A stretch of 64,000 bases of DNA from Aliivibrio sp. 1S175 (GCF_001690985.1 NZ_MAJS01000006.1:362455-426454); one strand, 5' to 3'. Positions 27,059-37,073 are shown, counted from the stretch's first letter. Program-made: numbers and translations. Notes: generated by a model from the letters alone, not told the origin.

Positions 27059-27090
27059 AGGGTAATCAAGAAAATTGATTGCCCTTTTTT
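27059..27090 (+). terminator. Intrinsic terminator
   Basis: AGGGTAATCAA/TTGATTGCCCT stem with a 5-nt loop and six T, 37 bp past the lipoprotein gene. Confidence 0.88.
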
Positions 27091-27267
27091 ATTCTTTATA
27101 AGACCATGTAAATACGATAATTTAACACTTAGTTCACATTTGTTGTGTAATTTATTGGACTTTAGTTTCACCGCGAGTAATGTGAGCTTGCTGATAAATT
27201 AATCTATTATAAACGGGTTTATCTAGTGGTGATATCTAGATAAAGCCTAATAATCAAGGAGATGATT

Positions 27268-28194
27268 GTGCTTAAACGTAATTTACTATTGGCTTTAATG
27301 CTTATATTGCCATCAGCGGTAAACGCTGAAAACTACTCAATTGGTACGGGTGGACAAAGTGGGATTTATTATCCATTTGGTGGTGCACTAGCGAAAGTAT
27401 GGTCAGAGCATGTGCCAGATGTGAATGCCAAAGCGGAAGTGACGGCAGCCTCAGTAGAGAACACAATTAAAGTGGTTCGTGGTGATATGATCGCAGGTAT
27501 CGCAATGGGGAATGTGGTGCTTGATGCTTATAAAGGGGAAGGTAAATTTCCAACAAAAATGCCTGTAAATACACTTTTTGCACTGTATCCAAACCTAGTG
27601 CATACCTTAACTCTTGAAAAATCAGGCATTACGTCATTATCACAACTAAAAGGCAAACGAGTCTCTTTAGGTGCACCAGCAAGTGGTACCGCCGTGACGT
27701 CAGCAGCCTTACTTGAATCACTTGGTATTGATGTGAAAAAAGACATTGATGCAGTGTACTTAAACTATTCTGAAACCACGAACGCATTGGCTAATGGTCA
27801 AATTGATGCAGGCTTTATTGTTGGTGGACAAGGAGTAGGGGCTGTTACACAAATCGCGCTAACACATAAAATTAAAGTACTTTCTATTACACCAGAAGAA
27901 AGTGCAATGTTCATGAAACAATACCCAGCATACAGTAGCTATGATATTCCTGCGGACGTATACAACAACGTTGGTGAAGTATCGACATTAAGCGTTTGGA
28001 ACGTATTGGTAGTGAACGCAAAAATGAGTGATGACATGGCCTACAACTTAACGAAAGCCGCGTATGAAAATATGGGTGATGTTCGTAAAGTAGTAAAAAT
28101 GGCAGAGATGACAACACCAAAAAATGCAGACCGCTTGCAAGGTGTTCCTCTTCACCCTGGTGCTCAAAAATACCTTGATTCAATCATGAAATAA
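27268..28194 (+). CDS. TAXI family TRAP transporter solute-binding protein
   Basis: 308 residues from GTG 27268, chosen because AAGGAG ends exactly 6 nt upstream; ATG 27262 would touch the SD. Signal peptide MLKRNLLLALMLILPSAVNA. The TAXI signature YSIGTGGQSGIYYPFGGALAKVW and the second-lobe pattern LKGKRVSLGAPASGTAVTS mark the periplasmic binding protein of a TAXI-type TRAP transporter. Members bind glutamate, glutamine or other carboxylates. It forms an operon with the fused permease 83 bp downstream. Confidence 0.93.
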   Translation: MLKRNLLLALMLILPSAVNAENYSIGTGGQSGIYYPFGGALAKVWSEHVPDVNAKAEVTAASVENTIKVVRGDMIAGIAMGNVVLDAYKGEGKFPTKMPVNTLFALYPNLVHTLTLEKSGITSLSQLKGKRVSLGAPASGTAVTSAALLESLGIDVKKDIDAVYLNYSETTNALANGQIDAGFIVGGQGVGAVTQIALTHKIKVLSITPEESAMFMKQYPAYSSYDIPADVYNNVGEVSTLSVWNVLVVNAKMSDDMAYNLTKAAYENMGDVRKVVKMAEMTTPKNADRLQGVPLHPGAQKYLDSIMK

Positions 28195-28277
28195 TAAGTG
28201 CCAAATAAACGCAAAACGAAAGGGTAAGTGTCTCGCTTACCTTTTCTTCTTTTCTGACTTTATCCAAAGGCATTAAT

Positions 28278-30191
28278 ATGGATATTATGACCGATAAAAA
28301 CCAACCTGATATAGAGCATTTACCCCATGAAAGAACAGTAACCGTATTTGGGTATCTTATTTTAGGTATTGCTGTTGCATTATCTGTTTTTCAAATTTGG
28401 CAAGGAATAAGCTCAACCATTTCTGCGACGTACTTTAGACCAATCCATCTCTGTTGGGTGCTTATTCTTATTTTCTTACACTATCCATTGATAACAAATC
28501 GAAAGAGCTCATTTTATCTTGCTGGACGAGTCATTGATCTCGCGTTATGTGCTCTGATTGTTTTTTCAGCTTATCGCATGTCGATATTTGATTATAACGA
28601 CATAAACCATCTATTTTATGGCTTACAGCTGCCCGATATGATCGCAGGTTGTTCATTACTTTTACTATTAATGGAAGGGTGTCGTAGAACGGTCGGCTGG
28701 GTAATGGTCCTTATCGCAGTACTATTCTTATCCTACAGTGCATTTGGTGATTTATTACCGAGTGGCTTTGCAATTAAGTCGTACTCTCTGCAAGAGCTGA
28801 TTCAATTTCAAATATTTTCGGCTAACGGTGTTTTTGGTTCTGCATTAGGGATCGCGGCAACAACGGTGTTTATCTTTGTGTTATTTGGGGCATTCTTAGA
28901 AGTCACTGGCGCAGGGAAATTCTTTATTGATTTAGCATTCTCTATTGCCGGTAAATATCGTGGTGGTCCAGCGAAAGCGGCAGTATTGGCCTCGGCAGGG
29001 TTAGGTTCAATTTCAGGATCAGCAATAGCAAATACCGTAACGACAGGCTCAATCACCATTCCTATGATGAAAAAGCTGGGTTATAAACCAGAACAAGCCG
29101 CAGGGATTGAAGCGGCGGCCTCAACGGGTGGGCAGATAATGCCACCAATTATGGGAGCGGGTGCGTTTGTAATGGCGCAGTTTACCGGTGTGCCTTACAG
29201 CGAGATCATGCTTGCTTCTATCGCGCCAGCGATTTTATATTTCTTCTGTACCTTATTATATGTGCATTTAATGGCGTGTAAGCTTGATCTTAAAGCGGTA
29301 AGTCGAACAGAAGCCGTTATTAGTGTGATGAAAGATGGCGCGCATCACTTAATTCCACTAGCGCTAATCACTACCTTATTAATGATGGCATATTCTCCAT
29401 TATTAGTGGGAGTTGCAGGTTGTGCTGCGATTTTAGTGACGGCGGCGCTGCGAAAACACAGCCGAATTGGCTTGAAAAAATTCATTGAAGGCATGAAAAG
29501 TGGTGCCTTAATGGCATTGCCTATTTCCGCAGCATGTGGAGCCGCAGGGATCATTGTTGGTGTAGTCGGGCAAACGGGGATTGGCCTACAGTTCACTCAA
29601 TTTGTGATGGATTTCTCTGGTGGCTACATGCTAATTGCTTTGGGCTTAATCAGCCTTGTGGCTTTAGTGTTAGGTATGGGACTTCCTGTTACTGCGGCTT
29701 ATATCGTGCTCGCGGTAATGGCAGTGCCGATGTTAAGTGATTTTGGTTTACCCTTATTAACAGCTCACCTTATTGTGTTTTGGTTATCGCAAACCTCAAA
29801 CGTAACGCCTCCGATTGCTTTAGCTGCCTTTGCTGGTGCTGGTGTTGCAAATGCCAATCCAATGAAATCTTCTGTTGAGGCGTTTAAATTAGCGGGTGGG
29901 TTATTCATTATTCCAATCATGATGGCGTATACCGACCTTGTTAATTCAGACGCAGGAGTCGTTGATTTAACATTTTCAATCATTCAAACGTTAACCATTA
30001 TTATGGCGATTGCGGTTGCTATAGAAGGGTATTTATTACGCCCATTAACGGGTGTTGAACGACTGCTGGCGTTTCTTACTATCCCATTAGTGATGCTTGA
30101 CCCTTTTGGCGCTGGTTTTCTTGGTATTGTTATTATGATCGGTTTGATTTTAGTTCAGTGGAAAGGCAGAGGGCGATCCAGTCAGAGTTAG
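28278..30191 (+). CDS. TRAP transporter fused permease (4TM + 12TM)
   Basis: 637-residue inner-membrane permease with the small DctQ-like part (about 25-150) fused to the large DctM-like part (about 165-637), as is normal for TAXI systems. Landmarks are FGAFLEVTGAGKFFIDLAFSIAGKYRGGPAKAAV, GSISGSAIANTVTTGSITIPMMKKLGY, ASTGGQIMPPIMGAGAF and VLGMGLPVTAAYIVLAVMAVP. It drives Na+- or proton-coupled uptake of the ligand delivered by the upstream binding protein. Confidence 0.94.
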   Translation: MDIMTDKNQPDIEHLPHERTVTVFGYLILGIAVALSVFQIWQGISSTISATYFRPIHLCWVLILIFLHYPLITNRKSSFYLAGRVIDLALCALIVFSAYRMSIFDYNDINHLFYGLQLPDMIAGCSLLLLLMEGCRRTVGWVMVLIAVLFLSYSAFGDLLPSGFAIKSYSLQELIQFQIFSANGVFGSALGIAATTVFIFVLFGAFLEVTGAGKFFIDLAFSIAGKYRGGPAKAAVLASAGLGSISGSAIANTVTTGSITIPMMKKLGYKPEQAAGIEAAASTGGQIMPPIMGAGAFVMAQFTGVPYSEIMLASIAPAILYFFCTLLYVHLMACKLDLKAVSRTEAVISVMKDGAHHLIPLALITTLLMMAYSPLLVGVAGCAAILVTAALRKHSRIGLKKFIEGMKSGALMALPISAACGAAGIIVGVVGQTGIGLQFTQFVMDFSGGYMLIALGLISLVALVLGMGLPVTAAYIVLAVMAVPMLSDFGLPLLTAHLIVFWLSQTSNVTPPIALAAFAGAGVANANPMKSSVEAFKLAGGLFIIPIMMAYTDLVNSDAGVVDLTFSIIQTLTIIMAIAVAIEGYLLRPLTGVERLLAFLTIPLVMLDPFGAGFLGIVIMIGLILVQWKGRGRSSQS

Positions 30192-30218
30192 TCTTTTATA
30201 ATTACATAATACATCTTA

Positions 30219-30260
30219 CTTAAAATCCTCTTTAGTCATTAAAGTTAAAGGGGATTTTTT
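30219..30260 (+). terminator. Intrinsic terminator of the TRAP operon
   Basis: AAAATCCTCTTTA/TTAAAGGGGATTTT (with G-T wobbles) and a T run. Confidence 0.75.
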
Positions 30261-30375
30261 GTCTCTGTTCCTAAATTTTGAGTTCGATAATTAGAAGAAT
30301 AGCCATTCAACTGCTACCTTTTAATAAGAGAATCAATTTAGTAGGGCGTTTTCGACGTATGGATAGGAGAGTGTT

Positions 30376-31476
30376 ATGTATGATGAGAAAAGGGTTTTCC
30401 GTCATTATATTATTTCAATGCTTATTTTTGTATTCGCTATGTTTACAGGGATAGAAAAAAGCCAAGCGAATACCGAGCTTAAAGTAGGGACATATCATTG
30501 CCCACCGTTTATCTTTCACGATAAAGGCCAAGAGTTTGAAGGCCTAAGCATGACGTTATGGGAACGTATTGCGGAGATCATGGGCGTGACTTATACCTTA
30601 CAGAACTACGAACTTGATGATTTGTTACTGGCGTCAGAAAAAGGAGAGATAGATGTTGGTGTATCTTGTATTTCGATCACGCCAGATCGTGAAGAACATG
30701 TCGATTTTTCCCACTCATTTTATGAAACGCATCTTGCTATTGCCGTAAAAAGCCGCAGTTATTTAGATACCTTTATTAGCATCATTACCAATAAAACGTT
30801 ATGGAAAGCGATGGGTATTTTCTTTGCGGTAGCGATTAGTGTTGGTGGGTTTTTCTATCTGCTAGAGCGAAAAAATAACGATAAGTTATATTCAATGCCA
30901 ACGAAAAAAGGTCGCTTGGCAGAAGCATTGATCTTAGGGGTTTTATTCATCACAAAAGGTCCTTTTAATTATTTTGAATTTAAAACGTTATCGGCACGAG
31001 TTATGACGGTATTGATCGCCATGTTTTCTACGGTATTCATTGCCAGTATTACGGCTATTTTAACTAGTTCACTTACGTTAGAGCAGCTAAGATTTGATGT
31101 GAAAAACGTAAATGATTTATCTAAGTTAAGAACAGGTGCAAAGGAAGCCACAACGGCATCACTCTTATTGGCTGACCACAGCATTGCTCATGAAAATTAT
31201 CAAACTATGGATGAGTTATTATTGGCATTAGAAAATGATCAAGTCGATGCGATTGTTGCCGATGATGCAGTACTTCGCTACATGATAAAGAAAGGAAAGG
31301 GAAAAAATAACTTTTCTGATTTAGTTGTATTGCCATACCAACTTGAAAAACAGAATTATGGTCTAGTTTTAATTGAAAACAGCGAATATGAAGAAGATAT
31401 TAATCGCGCCTTACTGCAGATCCGAGAAACAACAGAATGGCACCAGATATTACTAGAATATTTTACTGAGAAGTAG
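30376..31476 (+). CDS. Prokaryotic ionotropic-glutamate-receptor-like channel
   Basis: 366 residues with the layout of GluR0. Signal peptide (12-31); first binding lobe S1 (33-125) containing ISITPDREEHVDFSHSF, where Arg105 matches the alpha-carboxylate-binding Arg of iGluRs; membrane helix 1 (143-163); pore loop (183-200); membrane helix 2 (206-232) ending FIASITAILTSSLTLEQL, resembling the eukaryotic SYTANLAAFLT gate; and lobe S2 (235-366) with an Asp pair near 296. The potassium filter TVGYG of GluR0 is absent; the pore reads GVLFITKGPFNYFEF, so selectivity is unknown. It lies next to a TAXI transporter that may share its ligand. GGAGAG lies upstream of ATG. Confidence 0.82.
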   Translation: MYDEKRVFRHYIISMLIFVFAMFTGIEKSQANTELKVGTYHCPPFIFHDKGQEFEGLSMTLWERIAEIMGVTYTLQNYELDDLLLASEKGEIDVGVSCISITPDREEHVDFSHSFYETHLAIAVKSRSYLDTFISIITNKTLWKAMGIFFAVAISVGGFFYLLERKNNDKLYSMPTKKGRLAEALILGVLFITKGPFNYFEFKTLSARVMTVLIAMFSTVFIASITAILTSSLTLEQLRFDVKNVNDLSKLRTGAKEATTASLLLADHSIAHENYQTMDELLLALENDQVDAIVADDAVLRYMIKKGKGKNNFSDLVVLPYQLEKQNYGLVLIENSEYEEDINRALLQIRETTEWHQILLEYFTEK

Positions 31477-31497
31477 AATTGAATGATTAATCGTATT

Positions 31498-31830
31498 TTA
31501 TTGTTCAAACATGTCTACGGAAAATGCAAAATGAACATTCCAAGGGCTATGCATATTAGTCAGTAATATTTGATGGTATCGCTTTAATTCATTGAGATGA
31601 ATAGAATCTTGTGAATGCAAGGGATGATTATTATTGGCTACCATCGAAATAGGTAAATAACCCACCAAGCCAAGCTCCACTTTTTGAGGAAGAGCATCGT
31701 CACAGAGCATAAACCCTATACAGGCTTTTCCTTGGGCGACTAATTCAGAGATATGTTTATTTTCTGCAGTATTAATATGCAGCTCTGTATGAGGAAAAGA
31801 CAGATAATGGATTGTATCAAAAGTTAGCAT
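31498..31830 (-). pseudogene. LysR effector-domain fragment
   Basis: 110 residues resembling only the middle of a LysR substrate-binding domain: FPHTELHI, SELVAQGKACIGFM, LGLVGYLPISMVANNNHPL and LNELKRYHQILL are typical. Both the helix-turn-helix N-terminus (about 90-120 residues) and the C-terminal third are missing. Only 110 bp separate it from the chemoreceptor gene, so there is no room for an intact 5' part. It is probably a decayed gene; a small expressed protein cannot be excluded. Confidence 0.65.
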
Positions 31831-31892
31831 GATAATGCATAAACTTAATTAAAAGCACGGCGGCTTTTGTGGAAAGATAGATTATAAATAAA

Positions 31893-31923
31893 AATTAGGC
31901 GCTTATTAATTAAGCGCCTAATT
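31893..31923. terminator. Terminator of the chemoreceptor gene
   Basis: Perfect 13-bp repeat AATTAGGCGCTTA/TAAGCGCCTAATT with a 5-nt loop; on the minus strand it continues into TTTTATTT. Confidence 0.85.
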
Positions 31924-31940
31924 ACCTAATACGATACAAA

Positions 31941-33368
31941 CTAGATAGTACGATAGTGTTTTAGAGCTTCACCAAGAGAAAGTGATGCTTGTGTGATGTG
32001 AGAAATTTGGTCAGATGATTGCTCTGCGACTGCTTTTACTCTGCTTGACTGAATACGAATATCACTTAATTCTGAGGCGATATCATTAGCTACCGCGCTT
32101 TGCTCTTCAGAAGACGTTGAAATTTGAATACTCATGTCCATTAATGCAGTTGCAGAGTTAGCAATAGTGCTTACATTATTACCGATATCTGAAATCAAAT
32201 TACTGCTTGTGTGAGCTTGGTTTACCGTCTGTTGGGTGATGTTCGCGATATGTTGGCTTTCTGATTGCAATTTCTCAATCATCACTTGAATTTCTACAGT
32301 AGCCGCTTGAGTTCTACTTGCTAATGTTCTTACTTCATCAGCAACAACGGCAAAACCACGACCTTGTTCTCCAGCTCTAGCCGCTTCAATGGCAGCGTTT
32401 AATGCAAGCAGATTGGTTTGTTCAGAAATCGCATTGATTGTAGTGATAACATCGTTAATGTGAGTGGCATTCTCATTCAGAGTAGCCACTGAGTTTGATG
32501 TTTTTTCAATGTACTGAGACAGTTGAGCAATTTCATTAATAGCTTGCTGAACGCGTTCGTCACTCGAATTAATGTGCTTAGCGTCTTGATCGGTTTGCGT
32601 GGTGGCTTTTTTAGCAATACTAGACACTTCTTGTGCTGATGCTGTCATTTGTTCCATTGCGGTTGCAACTGAATCGAGAGATGCATATTGATTTGCTATT
32701 TGTTCCTCGCTTTGTTTCATTTCTTTTTCAAAAGAAGAAGAGGTACGAGTAAGTGTCTCTACATTATCTTTTACACTAACAACAAGCTCGGTAAGCGTGT
32801 CCATCGATTTATCTAAAGCACACCCAATGCTACCAAACTCATCACGACCAGGATGAAAATTTAATCGTGAAGTAAGATCGCCAGCACCGATTTTCTCTGT
32901 AGTTGTAAATAGAACCCATAATGCACCACCAAGGAAAGTGGCAACCCAATAGATAAAAATACCGACAGGAATAGCCCACAGATAAGTTAAGAAAAAAGAA
33001 GTAAGGGCTTGTTGCTTTTTATCATTCTCAAGAGCTTTTACATTTTCTGTTAAGGAGAATGCCTGACCAGAAGAGTGAGATGCACTTGCAGTAACCGTTC
33101 CGTTAATATATTTAGTTGATTGAACACGGTTACTTTTAACAAGAGATGATGAAAGTGTATCAACATCGGGGTTGGATAATATGCCTTGAAGTTTATATTC
33201 TACAGCAGTAATGGATTGAGCTTCAATTTGTTCAATACTGTTGAAATAGCGAGCGCCTGCTGTTGATGTTATTGCGATTAAAAATAATCCAAAAATCACC
33301 CACATCTTGTCATTAACTGACATTTTTATAAATAGTCGATCAATTGTCCTAAATTCTACTTCTTTCAT
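31941..33368 (-). CDS. Methyl-accepting chemotaxis protein
   Basis: 475 residues from ATG 33368 (GGGGGA upstream; the frame is open to 33461). Membrane helix 1 (about 22-40), a short periplasmic segment of about 90 residues, membrane helix 2 (about 125-150), a HAMP region ([24 protein letters not shown]) and the MCP signalling domain with the hairpin tip [35 protein letters not shown]. It transmits ligand sensing to CheA/CheW. The small periplasmic part lacks a recognisable sensor fold. It may belong functionally with the adjacent TAXI and receptor-like genes, but this is unproven. Confidence 0.93.
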   Translation of the reverse strand: MKEVEFRTIDRLFIKMSVNDKMWVIFGLFLIAITSTAGARYFNSIEQIEAQSITAVEYKLQGILSNPDVDTLSSSLVKSNRVQSTKYINGTVTASASHSSGQAFSLTENVKALENDKKQQALTSFFLTYLWAIPVGIFIYWVATFLGGALWVLFTTTEKIGAGDLTSRLNFHPGRDEFGSIGCALDKSMDTLTELVVSVKDNVETLTRTSSSFEKEMKQSEEQIANQYASLDSVATAMEQMTASAQEVSSIAKKATTQTDQDAKHINSSDERVQQAINEIAQLSQYIEKTSNSVATLNENATHINDVITTINAISEQTNLLALNAAIEAARAGEQGRGFAVVADEVRTLASRTQAATVEIQVMIEKLQSESQHIANITQQTVNQAHTSSNLISDIGNNVSTIANSATALMDMSIQISTSSEEQSAVANDIASELSDIRIQSSRVKAVAEQSSDQISHITQASLSLGEALKHYRTI

Positions 33369-33645
33369 GAATCCCCCAGAATAAAATAATATTGCATTAG
33401 TTTGACTTAATAAAAAACAATTTAATGTGCTAAGACTCACTTTGCTGTGAAATGAAATCACTGTTACTTTATTTTAGTGACACATCTATCATTTTCTTAT
33501 TGACTGGCTAGTAATGACTTTGGGGTAAGCGCTAGTGAACTTATCTCATTTTAAATGCATTATTTTTGCTATCATTTATTTTAACTGTCTGAGTAGATGT
33601 TATTATCCGCCGCCCAGATACCCTTTGAGTTAAAGGACAAGAGAG

Positions 33646-34581
33646 ATGCATGATCGTGCCAGCCAAATGGTGATATTTTACGCCCTAGCCAAAGCGGGAA
33701 GCTTTACTGCTGCCGCAAAACAAATGGGCGTATCTACCTCTCATGTGAGTAAGCAGCTGGGAATATTAGAAGCAGAGCTTAACGTTAAGTTAGTACAGCG
33801 CACGACACGCTCGTTAACACTGACTGATGCAGGGCAACAGTTCTATTTGTATTGTGAAAAGATGTACAGTGCGATGACCGAAGCCAGTGCCATTATGGAT
33901 AATGAACGTGATGATGTCGCGGGCATCTTGCGTTTAGGGTTATCACAGTCTTTTGGTACTATGCATATTATCCCAGCGATAGATAAATTACGTCACCAAT
34001 ATCCAGATCTTCAGGTCGAAGTTCGTTTGTTCGATCATCGTGCAGATATGCTTAAAGACGGTCTAGATCTCTGGGTAACCAACTTTGAAGACTTACCAGA
34101 AGGTTACGTTGCACAGCGATTAGCGGATTCGCATTTTGTATTGGCAGCATCACCTGATTATTTGATTGATAAAGCGGTTCCTCATCATCCTCAAGATCTC
34201 ACTGAGCACAATTGCTTAACGTATCAAAGCCGTCACCGTGATTACAGTAATTGGGATTTCAGTAAAGGTAATGAAGCATTGTGTGTGAAGGTATCTGGTA
34301 ATTACCGTGTCGATTTAGCTGAAGCGGTAAGAGATGCCGCTATTTCAGGATGGGGCGTGGCGTATTTAGCCAGTTACTTACTTACCAATGAGTTTAATGA
34401 TGGCAAATTGATTCAGCTTTTACCCGACTGGAAAGCGAGTCAAAAAATGCCAATTTACGCGGTTTACCCAAGCCGTAAACACCTGCCAAGAAAGATAAGT
34501 GCGGTGATTGATTTTTTACGAGAGCACATTGGACAACCGCCATATTGGGACAAAGCGCTAATGAAACGGGTTAAGTTATAA
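33646..34581 (+). CDS. LysR family transcriptional regulator
   Basis: 311 residues. N-terminal winged helix (FYALAKAGSFTAAAKQMGVSTSHVSKQLGILEAELNVKLVQRTTRSLTLT) and effector domain of the CrgA/DsdC-like subgroup (LRLGLSQSFGTMHIIPAIDKL, NWDFSKG, AISGWGVAYLASYLL). SD-like AGAGAG precedes ATG. It is divergent from the chemoreceptor gene and 286 bp upstream of nupC on the same strand. The regulated target is unknown. Confidence 0.9.
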   Translation: MHDRASQMVIFYALAKAGSFTAAAKQMGVSTSHVSKQLGILEAELNVKLVQRTTRSLTLTDAGQQFYLYCEKMYSAMTEASAIMDNERDDVAGILRLGLSQSFGTMHIIPAIDKLRHQYPDLQVEVRLFDHRADMLKDGLDLWVTNFEDLPEGYVAQRLADSHFVLAASPDYLIDKAVPHHPQDLTEHNCLTYQSRHRDYSNWDFSKGNEALCVKVSGNYRVDLAEAVRDAAISGWGVAYLASYLLTNEFNDGKLIQLLPDWKASQKMPIYAVYPSRKHLPRKISAVIDFLREHIGQPPYWDKALMKRVKL

Positions 34582-34764
34582 TCAACGTTTGATTCGTTCA
34601 ACATTGTCATTGATTAAATAAAATACAGCGCAATGATGTCTTTTTAATCAATGACTTAAATCTATTATCAGCCTTGAAATAAATATCTTTTCCATACGGC
34701 AACAATCCCCTTTCTATATTCTTTTCTTATGCTATAAATCAATTAGTTAACGAGGCCTACAAAA

Positions 34765-34780
34765 TGTGATCTAAATCACC
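34765..34780 (+). promoter_or_regulatory. CRP-cAMP site upstream of nupC
   Basis: TGTGATCTAAATCACC matches the TGTGA-N6-TCACA consensus in nine of ten positions, about 90 bp before the nupC start. Nucleoside transporter genes are known CRP targets in enterobacteria and vibrios. Confidence 0.75.
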
Positions 34781-34867
34781 ATTAACAGAGTGTTAGCAAA
34801 CCCGACTTGCACGCAAACCTTTGCGCATTAGAATGCAGGCTCATTTTCGATAGCACAGGTTTCTATC

Positions 34868-36073
34868 ATGACATCTTTCCTTGGTATTTTTGCCATTTTA
34901 CTATTTGCTTACCTATGTTCGACTGATCGCCGTAATATCCCTTTAAGAACTGTCTCTTTGGCGTTTGGCTTACAAATCCTATTTGCTCTATTGGTACTTT
35001 ATGTTCCAGCAGGTAAAGAAGTTTTAAACTCAGTAACTGCAGGCGTTTCAGGCGTTATTGAATATGGACAAGAGGGCATTGCCTTTTTGTTTGGTGGTTT
35101 AGCAACGGGTAAAGTCGGCTTTGTATTTGCCGTTAACGTTCTTGGTATTATCATCTTCTTCTCTGCCCTTATTTCTGCGCTTTACCATCTTGGTATTATG
35201 CCTAAAGTGATCAACTTTATTGGTGGTGGCTTACAACGCTTATTGGGTACAGGACGTGCAGAATCACTTGCTGCTACTGCTAATATTTTTGTGAGTATGG
35301 TTGAGGCTCCACTTGTCGTTAAACCTTACTTGAAGCACATGAGCGATTCTCAGTTCTTTGCGGTAATGACCTGTGGTTTGGCGTCAGTGGCAGGCGGTAC
35401 AATGGTTGGTTATGCATCACTTGGTGTTGATCTTAACTTCCTTATCTCTGCGGCATTCATGTCGGCACCAGCTGGCTTATTAATGGCTAAAATGATGGTG
35501 CCACCGGGTGACGAAGAGAATAATGACGATGAAATTACATCGGTAGAAATCGATCACGCAACCAATGTATTTGAAGCACTAGCTGATGGTGCAATGTCTG
35601 GTTTACGTATTGCTGTTGCTGTTGGTACAACGTTATTAGCGTTCGTGAGTGTGATAGCATTGCTAAATGGCTTATTAGGTCACGTGGGCGATTTATTCGG
35701 TTTAAATCTGAGCTTTGAATTGATCCTTGGTTACGTATTTGCTCCTGTGGCTTTCTTACTTGGTGTACCGTGGAACGAAGCGATCCTTGCAGGTTCATTA
35801 ATTGGTAATAAGATCGTCGTGAATGAGTTTGTTGCCTTCATCCAATTGATGGAAGTGAAAGATCAATTAAGTGATCATTCAGTGGCTATCGTGACTTTTG
35901 CCTTGTGTGGTTTTGCGAACATTTCAACCATGGCGATTTTGATTGGTGGTTTGGGTAGTTTAGTACCAGAGCGTCGCTCATTCATTGCTAAAATGGGTTT
36001 CCGAGCAATCACTGCAGGTGTATTAGCGAACTTAATGAGTGCTGCGATTGCTGGTGTGATTCTTTCTTTATAG
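34868..36073 (+). CDS. nupC: Concentrative nucleoside transporter NupC family
   Basis: 401 residues with about ten membrane helices of the CNT family. Diagnostic segments are GKVGFVFAVNVLGIIIFFSALISALYHLGIMP, the substrate-binding hairpin LGTGRAESLAATANIFVSMVEAPLVVKPYL and GFANISTMAILIGGLGSLVPERR. It imports nucleosides with Na+ or H+. A strong CRP site precedes it and a terminator follows, so it is monocistronic and probably induced when preferred sugars are lacking. Confidence 0.95.
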   Translation: MTSFLGIFAILLFAYLCSTDRRNIPLRTVSLAFGLQILFALLVLYVPAGKEVLNSVTAGVSGVIEYGQEGIAFLFGGLATGKVGFVFAVNVLGIIIFFSALISALYHLGIMPKVINFIGGGLQRLLGTGRAESLAATANIFVSMVEAPLVVKPYLKHMSDSQFFAVMTCGLASVAGGTMVGYASLGVDLNFLISAAFMSAPAGLLMAKMMVPPGDEENNDDEITSVEIDHATNVFEALADGAMSGLRIAVAVGTTLLAFVSVIALLNGLLGHVGDLFGLNLSFELILGYVFAPVAFLLGVPWNEAILAGSLIGNKIVVNEFVAFIQLMEVKDQLSDHSVAIVTFALCGFANISTMAILIGGLGSLVPERRSFIAKMGFRAITAGVLANLMSAAIAGVILSL

Positions 36074-36097
36074 AAACGCACAATAAGTTGATTAAAT

Positions 36098-36132
36098 AAA
36101 AAAGAGGCGCTCAATTGAGTGCCTCTTTTTTT
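36098..36132. terminator. Bidirectional terminator
   Basis: AAAGAGGCGCTCAA/TTGAGTGCCTCTTT with one G-T pair and seven T, between convergent nupC and the outer-membrane protein gene. Confidence 0.88.
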
Positions 36133-36170
36133 CGCTAGTTTTGCCATTATTAAGAGGTAGGGTAGGGACT

Positions 36171-36950
36171 TTAGAAATACAATCCAACACCAACAAGGAA
36201 ACCTTGAGACGCGGTGTTATAAGTGAATGTGCCTTCATTATCATAATCAACCCAAGTGGATTTATACGCCATGTTTAAATCTGACCATTCGTTCATTTCA
36301 TATCGCACCCCAGTTAATACCGAACTTGTGAAGCTGGTATCGCCACTTAACCCGGCATCAATACTGGCGTGAAATTGCCATTTATCAGTAATGTCATTTA
36401 TCCAACGTGCACCAATTAAGTAATCCACCCAATCTTCATTTAAGCTTTTGCTTGACGACAAATTTCCGTTGGTGGTATATAACTTGGCATCAATGTCATT
36501 ATCCCACCAACGTATACCAAACATATAATCAATAGAACCAAAATCGTATTGATAACGTTTGAAACCTTTGGCTTCTAGTACACCTTGTCGTATTTCAGTC
36601 TTACCTTTAAGTAACTCTAGATTCGTGTTAAGTACAGAATTAGTACTCGCGCTTAGGTTCATGTAACTGTAATCAATGTAATAACCCCATTGATTATCAT
36701 AAATGCCTTCAAGTCTAAGCATAGCCCCCATGTCGATATGATCCATGATGAATTTAGGATCAACATCAACGTCTGTTGAAAGGTTGCCAATCGTACTGTC
36801 GCCTCGAATATTGAGTGCAAGCGCATAGATCTCGACACTGTGTTCCCATCCGGATTTTTCTGTATTCATTTCCTCTGCAATAGCAGAAGTACCAACAAAA
36901 GAGAGAGCAAGTAAACTGGTAGAAAGTGCATGAATTCTGGTCATTTTCAC
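36171..36950 (-). CDS. Outer-membrane beta-barrel protein
   Basis: 259 residues with signal peptide (MKMTRIHALSTSLLALSFVGTSAIA). The mature protein has amphipathic strands (WGYYIDYSYMNLSAS, IDYMFGIRWWDND, LIGARWINDITDKWQFHASIDAGLSG) and ends GVGLYF with a terminal aromatic residue. It looks like a porin-like or OmpW-size barrel. No named family is recognised. It is monocistronic, convergent with nupC. Confidence 0.75.
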   Translation of the reverse strand: MKMTRIHALSTSLLALSFVGTSAIAEEMNTEKSGWEHSVEIYALALNIRGDSTIGNLSTDVDVDPKFIMDHIDMGAMLRLEGIYDNQWGYYIDYSYMNLSASTNSVLNTNLELLKGKTEIRQGVLEAKGFKRYQYDFGSIDYMFGIRWWDNDIDAKLYTTNGNLSSSKSLNEDWVDYLIGARWINDITDKWQFHASIDAGLSGDTSFTSSVLTGVRYEMNEWSDLNMAYKSTWVDYDNEGTFTYNTASQGFLVGVGLYF

Positions 36951-37073
36951 ATCCTTGTTTTTAGGCTATTTTTTGTTCTTCATATAAAGCCTAGTGTATA
37001 AAAAAGTGAAATCCAGACTGAGGTAGAAAAATAATGAGTCATAACGATTAACAATACGCTGACAAATAAACGC

